From Phytophthora quininea (Eukaryota; Oomycota; Peronosporomycetes; Peronosporales; Peronosporaceae): a DNA stretch of 64,000 bases. How positions within the stretch are numbered: the first letter of the stretch is position 1; each line of letters opens with the position of its first letter. Positions 11,241 through 21,599 of this stretch are shown piece after piece. The stretch covers positions 248,001 to 312,000 of the forward strand of contig JAAVTG010000523.1 in the NCBI GenBank assembly GCA_011947345.1, written 5' to 3'. The notes beneath the pieces are model-generated. The model ran no database searches. It saw only the letters and a list, made by a program, of their open reading frames with translations, and was not told the DNA's origin. Made by a program: the position numbers and the translations under genes.

Positions 11241-13490
11241 AGTAGGCTCTGGACCCGTTGGATTATCCGCTGTGATTATCAAGCAACACGACGAAGAATC
11301 ATTCAGTCCAAATCACAAGTGGATGAAAAATGGTTGGGGTATTGCAGCCTGCAATGCAGGAGCTCTGCTCTGCAGGACTCAACACACGGTGAACGGTGAT
11401 GAGAATCCACGACGCCGCGAAGTTTTTGTTGGAGAGTCTAACACTACGAAATTGATGTCCGGGGGCAACACGATCATCGGTTAATTCGCTTGAACTTGTG
11501 TTTGAAGACCGCGACTGCAACCGAGCGTCATGGGAGCGGCAGTGCTGTATGTCATGCAGCAGAAATTCGTCAAGTTGCAATGGACACGTTTTAAAAACAA
11601 TTTCTGTCTTCGCCAATAGCTTTCGATACCGATACCACCACTATTCGAGCGGTGTCGATTGAAGACGAGATAAATGAGCAAGATTGACGTGGTAACGCGA
11701 TCCAAGCCTATCGGTTTTACCGGAGAACGTGTTTGGTGGGATTCATTGGCTCAGAGACGGATAAGACAGATACCACGCCAACTTATTGTTCGACCGATCC
11801 GTGGATCATCAATTCGACGGATATGAACTCGACGTTGGAGCGTCAAAATTTGGCTGGACGCTCTTCACACACATGTGCAGGAGCCATGGATTGATCCATT
11901 TCACCGGTATCAGCGCCAGCAGTAAACGATCTTACCGCCATTGGCAGTATCGTGAACAACATGGCTGGTCAGGATCACTTCTCAGCTCGGAGCAGGTGGC
12001 TTTTCCTCGAAGAAAATCGGAAACGCAGCATTGGCAAACGTGCACCTGGCTTGATCAATAGGAAGCGTGTTTTGCGGGAAGCGGATGCGCTATTGGAACC
12101 AGAGAGCGGTTTGAATACGGTGTGCCTACGAAGCCAAGGTTTCCGATGGTGAGGTTTACAGGGTACTCGGTACTTGGGATTTGTTTTTGTTGATTGTGCG
12201 GCTTTGGCTTTCGACGGTTTGCATCGACCGAGCTGTCAAAAAAGAACCCAGAGGGTTCTCTCTCGACGCTGGCCGATCTCGATGAAAAAGCGTCGCTGCC
12301 AAACTCCAGTCGTCGAGGGCCCGGCTCCAAGACCGGTTTATGCAAAACACAGAGTTTATGGAGTGGTCTGCGTCCCATCAGCGAGGCTTGGGCGTGCACG
12401 TCGTACATGTACACCGTGCCGGTGCTGCAGCAAGGCGATCCGTCGCCAATATCGCTAGTCCGCTGCAAGACTGCAAGTCTACCTGTGACAGACAAGTTGT
12501 GGTTGCGCTGACACGAGGTCAGTTGGCTAACGGAATTAATTAACGTCCGTTGGCGATGCGCTTGACCTGATGCATGCTGCAGATCCACCATGGTCGAGTG
12601 CGCGTCCAATCTGGAATGACCGATGAGTGCCGCCGATCGACGTTTCCCGCATAGTGCAGGCGCTTTCGAGCCATAGACTGCTCTACCGCCACTCGCTTGC
12701 ACTTCGACGTGGACAAAGCTGCCGGCTCAACGGCCTTTGAAGTCGTACAGCGTATCGCGCTTCAACAGAAAGCAGACAAATAACATGCCATCGCGCGCAC
12801 ACGTAGCCGCTTTTGCTGTTGAGTGTGCTTCAAAGCCTCTTGTCGCCCAGACTTTGAGCGAGGTATTCCCTCGTTGAACTTGTTGCTGCTGTTTTAGACG
12901 TTGAACGCCATGGGGATGCTCGCGTCAAGGCCAGCTTCAGCAACGTGTTGCCGCACTTGCTATGTTGGTCTCACGTTTGAGGTGAGTCCGTATATCGGTG
13001 CAAAAGGCACGAAATTAAATAATTTTTCGCCTACAAAATGTATTAACCCCTTTCTGCGCCAAGGTTTAATTTAACGACCCCCTTCTACACGCCGAAGCAG
13101 AACCGGCTCAGCAACGTTCGCACCGGATCAACAACTCGCCAGACACTGACGGCCACGGCATCTCAACATGTAAGAAGTCCGCCTCGATAAAGCCACGTAC
13201 ATTTGCAGTCGAAATCTCCTAACATGGATGGTGTTAGATACCTCGCTGTTTAACCGACTGCCATGCTGGACCTGGATCCCACCGAGTGTTACTGCCTCCG
13301 CTCCGACTACCACCGCCGCACTGCTCCTGCACGACAACATCTAGGGATTAAGGGAGATGTACGAGCGTATGGCGCCTGCCCCGCACATTGCAGCTCCTGA
13401 AGGCACACTTTGCGCTGTGCAACATCGACGACGACTTCGTCACCTATAAGGGGGCGTGCAGGCTGCAGGACGAGGACCGCCACCGAGCTC
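11241..13490. other. Long stretch without a recognisable gene
   Basis: Several frames of 60-215 codons are open on both strands (the longest at 12055-12702, minus). None shows a family motif, signal peptide or consistent codon pattern. The plus strand near 13385-13480 reads LLKAHFALCNIDDDFVTYKG and could be the end of an unknown gene, but I cannot trace it upstream. Confidence 0.4.
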
Positions 13491-13495
13491 AATCA

Positions 13496-13511
13496 GCTCA
13501 CTCTGCAATTT
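13496..13511 (+). promoter_or_regulatory. Oomycete initiator (Inr) of the SLC1 gene
   Basis: GCTCACTCTGCAATTT matches the oomycete Inr consensus GCTCATTYYNCAWTTT at 15 of 16 positions. It lies 46 bp upstream of ATG 13558, the usual distance. This supports the downstream ATG as the true start. Confidence 0.75.
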
Positions 13512-13557
13512 GCCAGCTCGGCCGCACTCGCCTCCAACCGACCCAGCAGTCTCCGCG

Positions 13558-14928
13558 ATGACCGACAGCTACCTGAGCATGGAGCCCAACGCTCCGCCGC
13601 CGAAGAAGTCGGCGGCCCGCAAGATCCTCACCTCGCTGTCTTTCTGGATCGTCGTGAGCATGGTCGTCGGCATCCTCCTCGGCGAGTTTGCGCCGGACTT
13701 TTCCGAGAAGGCGGCGCCCATGAAGAACATCTTCCTGCGAACGATCCAATTCATCGTCTTCCCGCTCGTCTTCTCGTCTTTGGTGGTCGGTATCGCCGAC
13801 CAAAAGGACATGAAGCAGCTCGGTCGCTTGGCGCTCAAGTCTATCATCTACTTCGAGATCGTCACCAGTCTGGCGCTGATCATTGGCCTGCTTTCCGTCA
13901 ACATTATCAAACCTGGCAATGTCGGTCTCACTCAGGGTGAAGACTACGAGACCGACGGCACGTCCACCTTCACCTTCGAGAAGTGGATTGAGCACTTGAC
14001 CCCCAAGACGTGGGGTGAGATGATGGGTGGCAGCGGATCGTCCGAGCTGCTCCAGGTGCTGGTGGCGGCTGTCCTCACCGGTGTGGCCACGGCCCAGCTG
14101 CATGAGCAGCACAAGCGTCTCATCATCGACTTTGCACGTGCGGTCCTGGAGATGATGTTCAAGTTCGTTGACATCATCATCTGGACGGCTCCCATCGGTG
14201 TGCTCTTTGCCATCGCCGATGCGATCGGATCGAACGGTCTCGGAGCTCTCGGCTCGCTTGGCGCCCTTGTCGCCACGGTCTACGGCACCATCCTCGTCTT
14301 TATCGTCCTCGTCTTCGGTGCCGTCTGCCTCATGTTCAAGATTAACGCCTGGGAGTTCCTTTCCTACATGAAGGAGCCGCTCATCATCGCCTATACGACG
14401 GCCACGTCCGAGGCTGCTTTGCCCAAGGTCTTCGAGGCCCTTGAGAAGTACGGTGTCTCCACCCACATCTCCGGCTTCGTGGTGCCCTTCGGCTACTCGT
14501 TCAACCTGGACGGTTCGACCCTCTACCTGTCGCTGGCTGCAGTCTTCTGTGCCCAGGCCGCCGACGTCCACAAGTCGGTCGGTGAGCAGATCGTCATGGT
14601 GCTGATGCTCATGATCTCGTCCAAGGGTGTGGCTGGTGTGCGTTCGGCCTCCATCATCGTGCTGGCCTCGACCCTGGACCAGTTCGACATCCCGTCGTGG
14701 CCTGTGGCTCTTATCCTCGGCGTCGACTGGTTCATGGACATGCTGCGTACCTTCACCAACGTCATGGGCAACTGCCTCGCCTCGGTGGTCATGGCCAAGA
14801 TGGAGAACGAGTTCCGCACCGAAGCCTGGGAGCAGGAGTTCAAGTCGCATCACAACGGACCCGAGAAGCTCAGCATCGCCGAGAAGCTCAGCACCGTCTC
14901 GGCTGTCGAGGAAGGACGCGTGCAGTAA
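13558..14928 (+). CDS. Dicarboxylate/amino acid:cation symporter (SLC1/DAACS family)
   Basis: This is an intact gene of 456 codons. The protein belongs to the glutamate/aspartate and neutral amino acid symporter family (GltPh, EAAT and DctA relatives), which couples Na+ or H+ entry to uptake of anionic or neutral amino acids across a membrane. Family marks in order are: first helix FWIVVSMVVGILLGEFAP (residues about 25-42); FPLVFSSLVVGIAD after it; the hairpin-1 region AYTTATSEAALPKVFEALEK near residue 280; the unwound helix 7 motif FNLDGSTLY (position of the family NMDGT); and the hairpin-2 region SSKGVAGVRSASIIVLASTL near residue 360. The GC content is higher than its neighbours and there is no frame damage, as for a conserved housekeeping gene. 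The Inr at 13496 fixes the start; an in-frame ATG at 13456 lies upstream of the Inr. Confidence 0.93.
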   Translation: MTDSYLSMEPNAPPPKKSAARKILTSLSFWIVVSMVVGILLGEFAPDFSEKAAPMKNIFLRTIQFIVFPLVFSSLVVGIADQKDMKQLGRLALKSIIYFEIVTSLALIIGLLSVNIIKPGNVGLTQGEDYETDGTSTFTFEKWIEHLTPKTWGEMMGGSGSSELLQVLVAAVLTGVATAQLHEQHKRLIIDFARAVLEMMFKFVDIIIWTAPIGVLFAIADAIGSNGLGALGSLGALVATVYGTILVFIVLVFGAVCLMFKINAWEFLSYMKEPLIIAYTTATSEAALPKVFEALEKYGVSTHISGFVVPFGYSFNLDGSTLYLSLAAVFCAQAADVHKSVGEQIVMVLMLMISSKGVAGVRSASIIVLASTLDQFDIPSWPVALILGVDWFMDMLRTFTNVMGNCLASVVMAKMENEFRTEAWEQEFKSHHNGPEKLSIAEKLSTVSAVEEGRVQ

Positions 14929-15061
14929 GGTGGATGTTTCCTGTCGATATCGATACAATACAAACTAGCGTTATATACTACGACACCACTTCATTTTCCA
15001 CTTTCCTTCCCACGTGTCATTACCAAAAGCTTCCAGCCCAGTTGCGAAGTATCACCGGTTT

Positions 15062-15420
15062 TTCTTATGTAGTCCCTTTTCGTGAGACGCAGAACACTTG
15101 CCGCAGCATTGGCGGCACAGCAAACGCGAAAATAATCTCGAGCAGTTCTTCTTTCTCTTTGGTAGAAACACGGTCAGAAATGCAACTTTGTTTTCAATGG
15201 GCAGCACAATCGGTTTTTGATGGTGTTTTCTGAAGTTGCTAATATACTTGTCATATCCACCATTTCGTTCCACCAGCACCTCAAAATTTTCCAAGCGTCG
15301 GTTTGACTCCAGCATCTGTAGTAAAGGTTTCCAATCTGTCTTAATCCCGCAAGGACAGTAGCGTCTTGAACGTGTCTGCCGTCCTTTGGACTCATTCTCC
15401 ACATGAACACGCAAGCGACG
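15062..15420 (-). pseudogene. FLAPWC-family copy 2, C-terminal fragment
   Basis: The frame reads RSRRYCPCGIKTDWKPLLQM, then ESNRRLENFEVLVERNGGYD, FRKHHQKPIVLPIENKVAFL and, after a shift, FAFAVPPMLRQVFCVSRK. This is the last fifth of the family protein, aligning with KSLEYVEVIVRLSSDYGNYM and FSFAAPPVLREVYFV of copy 4. No upstream part of the family is visible on this strand, so it is a truncated relic. Confidence 0.65.
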
Positions 15421-15853
15421 TACGCAGCTGATAAACGCCTTAGAAGTAGTTAGCGCCGTAGAAAAAGACTGAACGTCGTGTCAGTCAACAGAAGGTGGAA
15501 AAGTAAAATGGTGATTGGGAAGAGGAAAACGAGACTAGTATTTTTAACAGAAAATACAGGAATATATCGTAATGCACTTCTTGCAAACAGGATACTTCAC
15601 TTTGCTTCTTCTTTGGAGGATGCGTTGATCTCCGATCCCAAGATATTGATGACACATTCTCCAGATTCCGCAGGACAGCAGGTTGCTACCTACTTCATAG
15701 TACAGGACAGGATGTCCTGAATTTACCAAATCGAAATCGCTCGAGCCGATGTCGGCATACAAAAGCTAGTATTATTGGTGGGCGTTACAAAAACCGAGTC
15801 TTTGTGCTTTTGCAGGACAACTCGTTCGCGGCATAAATCGGCTCACTTCGTAA
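15421..15853. other. Intergenic, no gene seen
   Basis: Short open frames only. It probably includes the left edge of the Crypton, but I could not locate a boundary or target repeat. Confidence 0.35.
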
Positions 15854-16137
15854 GATGAGGAGCACACACCAAGACAGCCTGGCCGAGTTACGGCGACACG
15901 CATAACAGATTCGTGATAATACCGTTTGCCCAAGTTCTCGAGCCGCTTACGTCAATTCCTATTGTCGCTTCATCTCGTGGGTTCATCAAAACCATCGTCA
16001 TTTGATACCAGACTCATTTGCAGAAAGAGTGGGCAACGCGGAAGGGCTCTCCGAGAAACAGCTTCGACGTTGTGTGAAGCCACCTCTCACCATAAAACAT
16101 GACGATCCTCCGCTTGATTTTGACCATCTTGACGCAG
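15854..16137 (+). pseudogene. Crypton tyrosine recombinase, N-terminal part
   Basis: Starting with MRSTHQDSLAELRRHA, the frame meets a TAA where CAA would read Q, then continues with SRAAYVNSYCRFISWVHQN. This has the helical pattern of the SAM-like, DNA-binding N-terminal domain of tyrosine recombinases. It ends LTIKHDDPPLDFDHLDA at the gypsy 5' LTR. Confidence 0.65.
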
Positions 16138-16368
16138 TGTAGTGGGCTCATGTACAATACATGACTCACTCACCGGGCTTAGGATCAGACACCGAAGCCG
16201 AGCTGGTGGTAGAGTAGCTAGGATCTGTTGAGGACGATACTAGAGCGCCTCCATGGAGAGAGGGCTCTCAGTTAGCTAGACGTACTCACTTCGGAATCGA
16301 CCAAATACAAGCAAGGATCCAAGGAAGCCACCAGCTTCCCTAATACGTGTTCCCGTGGACCTACTACA
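16138..16368 (+). repeat. 5' LTR of gypsy element
   Basis: 231 bp, apparently identical to 21369-21599. The primer binding site after it (from 16369, AAGTTAACTTTAGTAACC) does not match a tRNA that I recognise. Confidence 0.92.
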
Positions 16369-16402
16369 AAGTTAACTTTAGTAACCAAGGTTCTAAGACA
16401 AG

Positions 16403-17724
16403 ATGGCAGCATCCGCGACCAACAACGACTCTCCTGTCAACGACGCCGTGACGACGGCAAGTGCGACTGCTTCGGAACGAACTCTGCGCCCTAGACGATC
16501 GACTCGTTTAGAGAGCATCCAAGAAGAGAATGTGAGCAGTTCGCCACCGACACCTGCACCTGCAGTCACAGCCGTGCAAGATTTGTCTGCGACAGGGTGC
16601 GCGGCCAAGGGCAAGGTCGTGGTCGAGGAAGAGGTCGAGGCCAAGGTCGAGGAAATGGAAGAGCTGCAAGAGGAAGAAGAGCGGCGTCCAACAGGCGAAC
16701 AACACGTCAACTGGACGACGAAGAGCCCAGCGTACAAACTGCTAGGCAAACCGGTGAAGCGACGAACGGCATGGCGGTTGGGAGCCACCCAATCGTGCCT
16801 CAGCCAATATTCACCTTCGTCACTGCGCCAAAAGTGATCGATGTCTCTCATGATGGGATGACGAAGTGGCTTGATTTGCGCCTCGAGTACGAGGAGGCGA
16901 TCAAGGCCCGTTGCAAGAACACTGGTGAAGACGTCGAGGTCGTCATGACCAGTGTTCGCAACTCGTTTGATGAGTCTCTGTTGGATACGCTGTGTGAAGT
17001 GTCTTGGGAGATTGACAAGGAGGATCTGACTGAAGACTTCCTTTGGGACTGGGTGATGAAGACTGTTGAGAGCTTCAAGAACCGCACCCTGCCAAACATT
17101 GAAGAGCTGTTCAAGCGTGAACTGGTAATGGACGAGACTCAAGGCGATGTCGAGGCCCAGGTGCTGAATTATTTTCACGATTGCAACACGGTCATCCATA
17201 CCAATGGCCTAGTGGGACTTTTCAAATCCGAAGAGGGTTTAAAAAAGTGTAAGGTCTTGATCAACTCGTTGCCAGCACGTCTTAAGAAATGCGTGAAGAA
17301 CGAGATCGACTTTCGTGCTCAAGGAGCCAAGTTGAGTGTACCTGAGTTGTTCAAGCTCATCATGGAGCAGGCTCTGGACCAGGAGAAGATTGATCGAGCT
17401 GTGCGAACTAAAGGTGGAAAGCAAAAGCAGAACAACGATAACACTGCTAAGTTCAACCCTTCTGCTACTCGCAAACGCCAGATCCAGAGCAAAGAACCTG
17501 ACAACGTTCAAGGACGAAATGTTCGGCGTCACGTGGAAAAGAGCAACGGTGGCCGAAAACAGAGTCGGAGCAGCTACCAACGGGGTTGCTTCAATTGTGG
17601 TGGTGAACACCACGTGAGGGACTGCCCTCGAGTGGAAAACACAACAAACACTTCAAGCCGCAGTGTTACCCAGCGCAAGCAGCCTTTTCATCGTGGGAGG
17701 CAACGCACGCCTTCGGAGAATTAG
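16403..17724 (+). pseudogene. gypsy gag
   Basis: The start is ATG 16403 (MAASATNNDSPVNDAV). The frame changes near 16594-16597, where one more G in the run GGG would join it to the RG-rich stretch RGQGQGRGRGRGRGQGRG. The capsid-like region follows (WLDLRLEYEEAIKARC onward). The nucleocapsid has a zinc knuckle CFNCGGEHHVRDC, which is one residue shorter than the usual CX2CX4HX4C. It ends with TAG at 17724. Confidence 0.8.
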
Positions 17725-20700
17725 GATGTGCCTGCCTGAGGAACAACCAATTGTGCGAGTGAACGACAAGCTGGAATTGCCTTACTGTGCGGATAGCGGA
17801 GCGTTCAAGTCGTGCATATCCAGGTTTGATGTGGCAAGGCTCGATGGAGATGATATTGAAGTGGTGAAGCTGCGCCAGCCAATAAAGTGTGAACTGGTTG
17901 GAGGGCGTGCTTTGGATGTGAATGAACTTGTGTATTTGCAGTTGTCGCTGAGGACAGCGGCGGGACCAGTCAACATCTACTCTCCAGTGGAGTGTTTAGT
18001 TGTGGATGGTCAAGATGGAGAATTTCTGCTCGGTCGTGATGTACTGAGCATGCTCGGCATCGATGTTGACAGGCAGCTTGAAATGCTGGCCTCGTCAGAC
18101 AACAATGACGACGATGACATCGAGGATGACCCTGCTGTTAGCAGGAATGATGATGATGAGATCAAGTGTGCCGTTGAGAAGATGATCACAAGGGCGTTGG
18201 ATGAAGGATTCCCAACTGACAAAGTTGATCGTTTGCGGACAGTGATCTTCATGCATGACATTTGGCGTGTGAAACTGGGGGACGACCCGCCAGCTAAAGT
18301 ACCGCCGCTGAAGATAAGGCTTAAGCCTGGTGCTAAGCCGTACAAGACCAAAGCGAGGAAGTACCCACCTGAACTTCAGCGATTTCTTGATGACTTTAAC
18401 GACACGTTGGTCAGCCTGGGATGGGTGTACGAGAACCGTGAGTCACGGTGGGCGTGTGCTGCGCTACCAGTGAAGAAGGCGGGAGGATCTAATGAGTTCC
18501 GACAAACGACGGACTACAAACCTGTGAATGCTCAGGTCGAACCTCTCGCTGGCACGATGCCTAATCTGGACGTGGACTTGGAGCGAGTGGCTGGGTGTTT
18601 ATTTTTCGGGCTGTTTGACTTCATACGAGGCTACTGGCAACTGCCTCTCGATGAAGAATCGCAGGAGATCCTGTCATACATGACACACAGAAAGATTTAC
18701 ACTCCACGCCGTGTTCCGCAAGGCAGTTCTGATGCAGCTTTGCACTTTCAGGCAACCATGGAGCGTTGCTTTTCCTCTCTGCTGTTCAATCATTTACTGG
18801 TCTGGATAGATGATTTACTGTTGTACGCAAAGACTGTGGATGAGTACTTGGAGAAGCTGCAAGAACTCTTCACTCTTGTAAACGAGTTCGGCTTCAAGCT
18901 CAGTGCCACTAAGTCGTGCGTGTACAAGAAACAAGTCAGGTGGTGCGGAAAAATTATCGATGGCAGTGGGGTCAGACATGACCCAGCCAGAATTGCGGCT
19001 TTGCGTGCACTTCCGTATCCACCGACTGCGGGTGAGTTGCAGCAATTTATTTGCTCAACAAACTGGATGAGAACTTCTATCATTGACTATGGTCGTCTAG
19101 TGAAACCTCTCCAGGACAAGTTTGATTTCGTGATGAAGTCGGCCAAAAAGCGGACAAAGCGAGTGGCTAGTGGAATTCCAATCACCCTGACGCCAAGTGA
19201 AGTAGCAGCCTTTGACAAACTAAAGGAGGCACTGGCTAGTAGTGCAGTACTAGCGTTCCCCAAGCCTGACGCAGAGACTATCCTGATCACAGACGCAAGT
19301 GACATTGGCTGGTCAGTGATAGTAACGCAAGTGATCGACTGGAAAGCCAACGTACCCATCCATGAACAAGACCACGAGTTGCTAGTGTGTATGGGAGGTA
19401 CCTTCACGGGCGCACAGCGAAACTGGAGTGTCATCGAGAAAGAAGGTTACCCCATAGTGACGGCGTGCGATAAATTCTCGTACCTGCTGATGAGACCGAA
19501 AGGGTTTCGCATGTATTGCGATCACAGGAACCTCATCCATCTCTTCGCACCTGCGCAAGAAATCAAAAAGCATGTGAGAGGCAAGTTGTTACGCTGGTCC
19601 ATGAAGCTCATGGAATATCGGTTTTCAATCGAGCATATCGAGGAGTGAAGAACGTTTGGGCTGACATGATCTCTCGCTGGGCTGGATGCCGACACGAGAC
19701 CAGTGTAGCCATTAAGCGTCTGCGCCGCAAGCGTACAAGGGAGGCGAATGAAGCTGTACCAACTCCTGAGTCTAGCGGAGGCAGCGAAGCAGCGCGTCAA
19801 CCCAAGCCAGCACCGATTCGTCCTTTTAGTGACGACAGCTCTGAGTGGCCAGACGTTGCAGCAATTCGAGCGAGTCAGCAGCACCACATCGCCGATAGAC
19901 CAAACGGCCTTAAGCAAGAAGATGATGGCCTGTGGACAAAAGACGGCTGCATCTGGATATCTGACGGCGACTCCAGCATCGTGCAGAGATTGTTGGTGAC
20001 TGCCCATTGCGGGCCGCAAGGACACCGCGGTCGTGATTCGCTGATGGAAATTATGCAGAGGCGTTTTCTAGTGACTCGACTCCGAGAGCAAGTGGACGCT
20101 TTCCTTCGTAGCTGCCTGCTATGCCATCACGTTAAGGGAGGAAGGATTGTGCAGCGTCCATGGGCTGAAACATACCGCAGCAGCCAAAGAAATGAAGCAC
20201 TCCATTGGGACTATTTGCATCTGGGTAAATCATTCGGCAACTACTCCTACCTGCTAGTGATGAAAGACGATGCTACACATTATTGTGAGCTGGTTCCATG
20301 CGTCGTTCCGACTAGTGCTGTAACTGCACAAGCGATTATGGACTGGCATAGCAGATTTGGTGCACCTCAAGTGTGGATAAGTGACAATGGGTCGCATTTC
20401 AAGAATGAAGTCGTGCGTGAGGTTTGCAAACGGCTCAATGCTAATCAAAGTTTCACTCTGGCATACTCACCATGGATAAACGGCTCGATAGAGCGGCTGA
20501 ACAGGGACATTATCCAAGTCTTAAGGGCAATGTGTCTCGAGTTCCAGGTCGACATCAAGGACTGAACCTACTTTGTGGCAGCAGTGCAAGCGAACTTGAA
20601 CCACACACCCGTGCCATCGTTGGGCAACCATGCTCCAGTCGAACTATTCTGTGTGCTTCCAGCTGTATCACCGCTAGACTTTTGCTTAGATGACAAGCAG

Positions 20701-21306
20701 AAACGGCTTGTGGATCTAGGCGAGTTCCCAGAGCAGATCAGCGACAAGTTGGAGAAACTACGCGAGAGTGCGCAGCTCATGCACAAAAAGGTGATCAGTG
20801 CGAGGGCCAAGCAGACAAAGAGAAACCAGCAGAAGGCCAAATGTGCTCAAAGGCCCAACTTTGATATTGGAGATTTCGTGTTACGTTCCCGCGTAGACCA
20901 GAAGCACACCGATAAGCTTCTGGTGACCTGGATAGGCCCATATCAAGTCGTCCAAGCGGATGAACATTCGTTTAGAGTGCGGCATCTCGTAACCGGTGCA
21001 GAGCAAGATGTGCACAGCTCAAGATTGAAGTTCTATGCAGACAAAAGCTTTAATGTCACGGAAGAAATTCGTGAACATGTTGCTTCGCAAGGCATCATCC
21101 TGACTGTTGCCGCTCTTATGAAGCACAGATGGAACAGTACCAAGCGCGAGTTTGAAATACTCGTGTCGTGGAAGGGCTTAGAGCCTATTGAAGACTCGTG
21201 GGAATCAATGTCGGGATTATCCAAGGATATCCCTGTCATGCTGAAGGCTTACGCAGCCATGCAGAGCGACAATGCTCTACAGGATGCAGTGGCAAGCCTT
21301 GTGTAA
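17663..21306 (+). pseudogene. gypsy pol (protease, RT, RNase H, integrase, chromodomain)
   Basis: Pol overlaps gag by 62 nt in the +1 frame. The protease has ADSGAFKSC near 17790. Reverse transcriptase has DYKPVNAQ near 18515, FDFIRGYWQLP near 18615 and WIDDLLLY near 18803. RNase H starts ILITDASDIGWS near 19285. Integrase has an HHCC-type zinc region ending CLLCHHVKGG near 20120, then HWDYLH, ISDNGSHF (near 20380) and GSIERLNRD. A chromodomain closes the protein (AALMKHRWNSTKREFEILVS, WKGLEPIEDSWESM near 21110-21210). Lesions are a frame change near 19645 (GG for GGG) and a TGA at 20563-20565 where TGG would read W. Confidence 0.88.
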
Positions 21307-21368
21307 TTGTGTTCAAGTACATACACTGCGTACAAGCCAAGATCGTGAGTCAAGTCTTGGAAGGGCGG

Positions 21369-21599
21369 TGTAGTGGGCTCATGTACAATACATGACTCAC
21401 TCACCGGGCTTAGGATCAGACACCGAAGCCGAGCTGGTGGTAGAGTAGCTAGGATCTGTTGAGGACGATACTAGAGCGCCTCCATGGAGAGAGGGCTCTC
21501 AGTTAGCTAGACGTACTCACTTCGGAATCGACCAAATACAAGCAAGGATCCAAGGAAGCCACCAGCTTCCCTAATACGTGTTCCCGTGGACCTACTACA
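21369..21599 (+). repeat. 3' LTR of gypsy element
   Basis: 231 bp. It is preceded by the purine tract GGAAGGGCGG (21359-21368). Confidence 0.92.

Larger units (their letters stand above)
16138..21599 (+). mobile_element. Ty3/gypsy LTR retrotransposon with chromodomain, complete
   Basis: This element is 5,462 bp long with two 231-bp LTRs (16138-16368, 21369-21599) that I read as identical. The LTR ends form the inverted repeat TGTAGT...ACTACA. Flanking 5-mers are CGCAG (16133-16137) and CGTAG (21600-21604), a target duplication with one mismatch. The order is gag, protease, reverse transcriptase, RNase H, integrase, chromodomain. It sits inside the Crypton recombinase ORF in the same orientation. 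Confidence 0.92.

Noticed and set aside
12055..12702. A 215-codon minus-strand frame
   Set aside because: No domain, signal or repeat; Ser/Arg-rich composition looks random. No Inr nearby.
13498..14958. A 486-codon open frame on the minus strand
   Set aside because: It is the shadow of the SLC1 gene: its composition (His, Glu, Asp, Arg-rich without hydrophobic segments) is what the complement of a GC-rich membrane protein gives.
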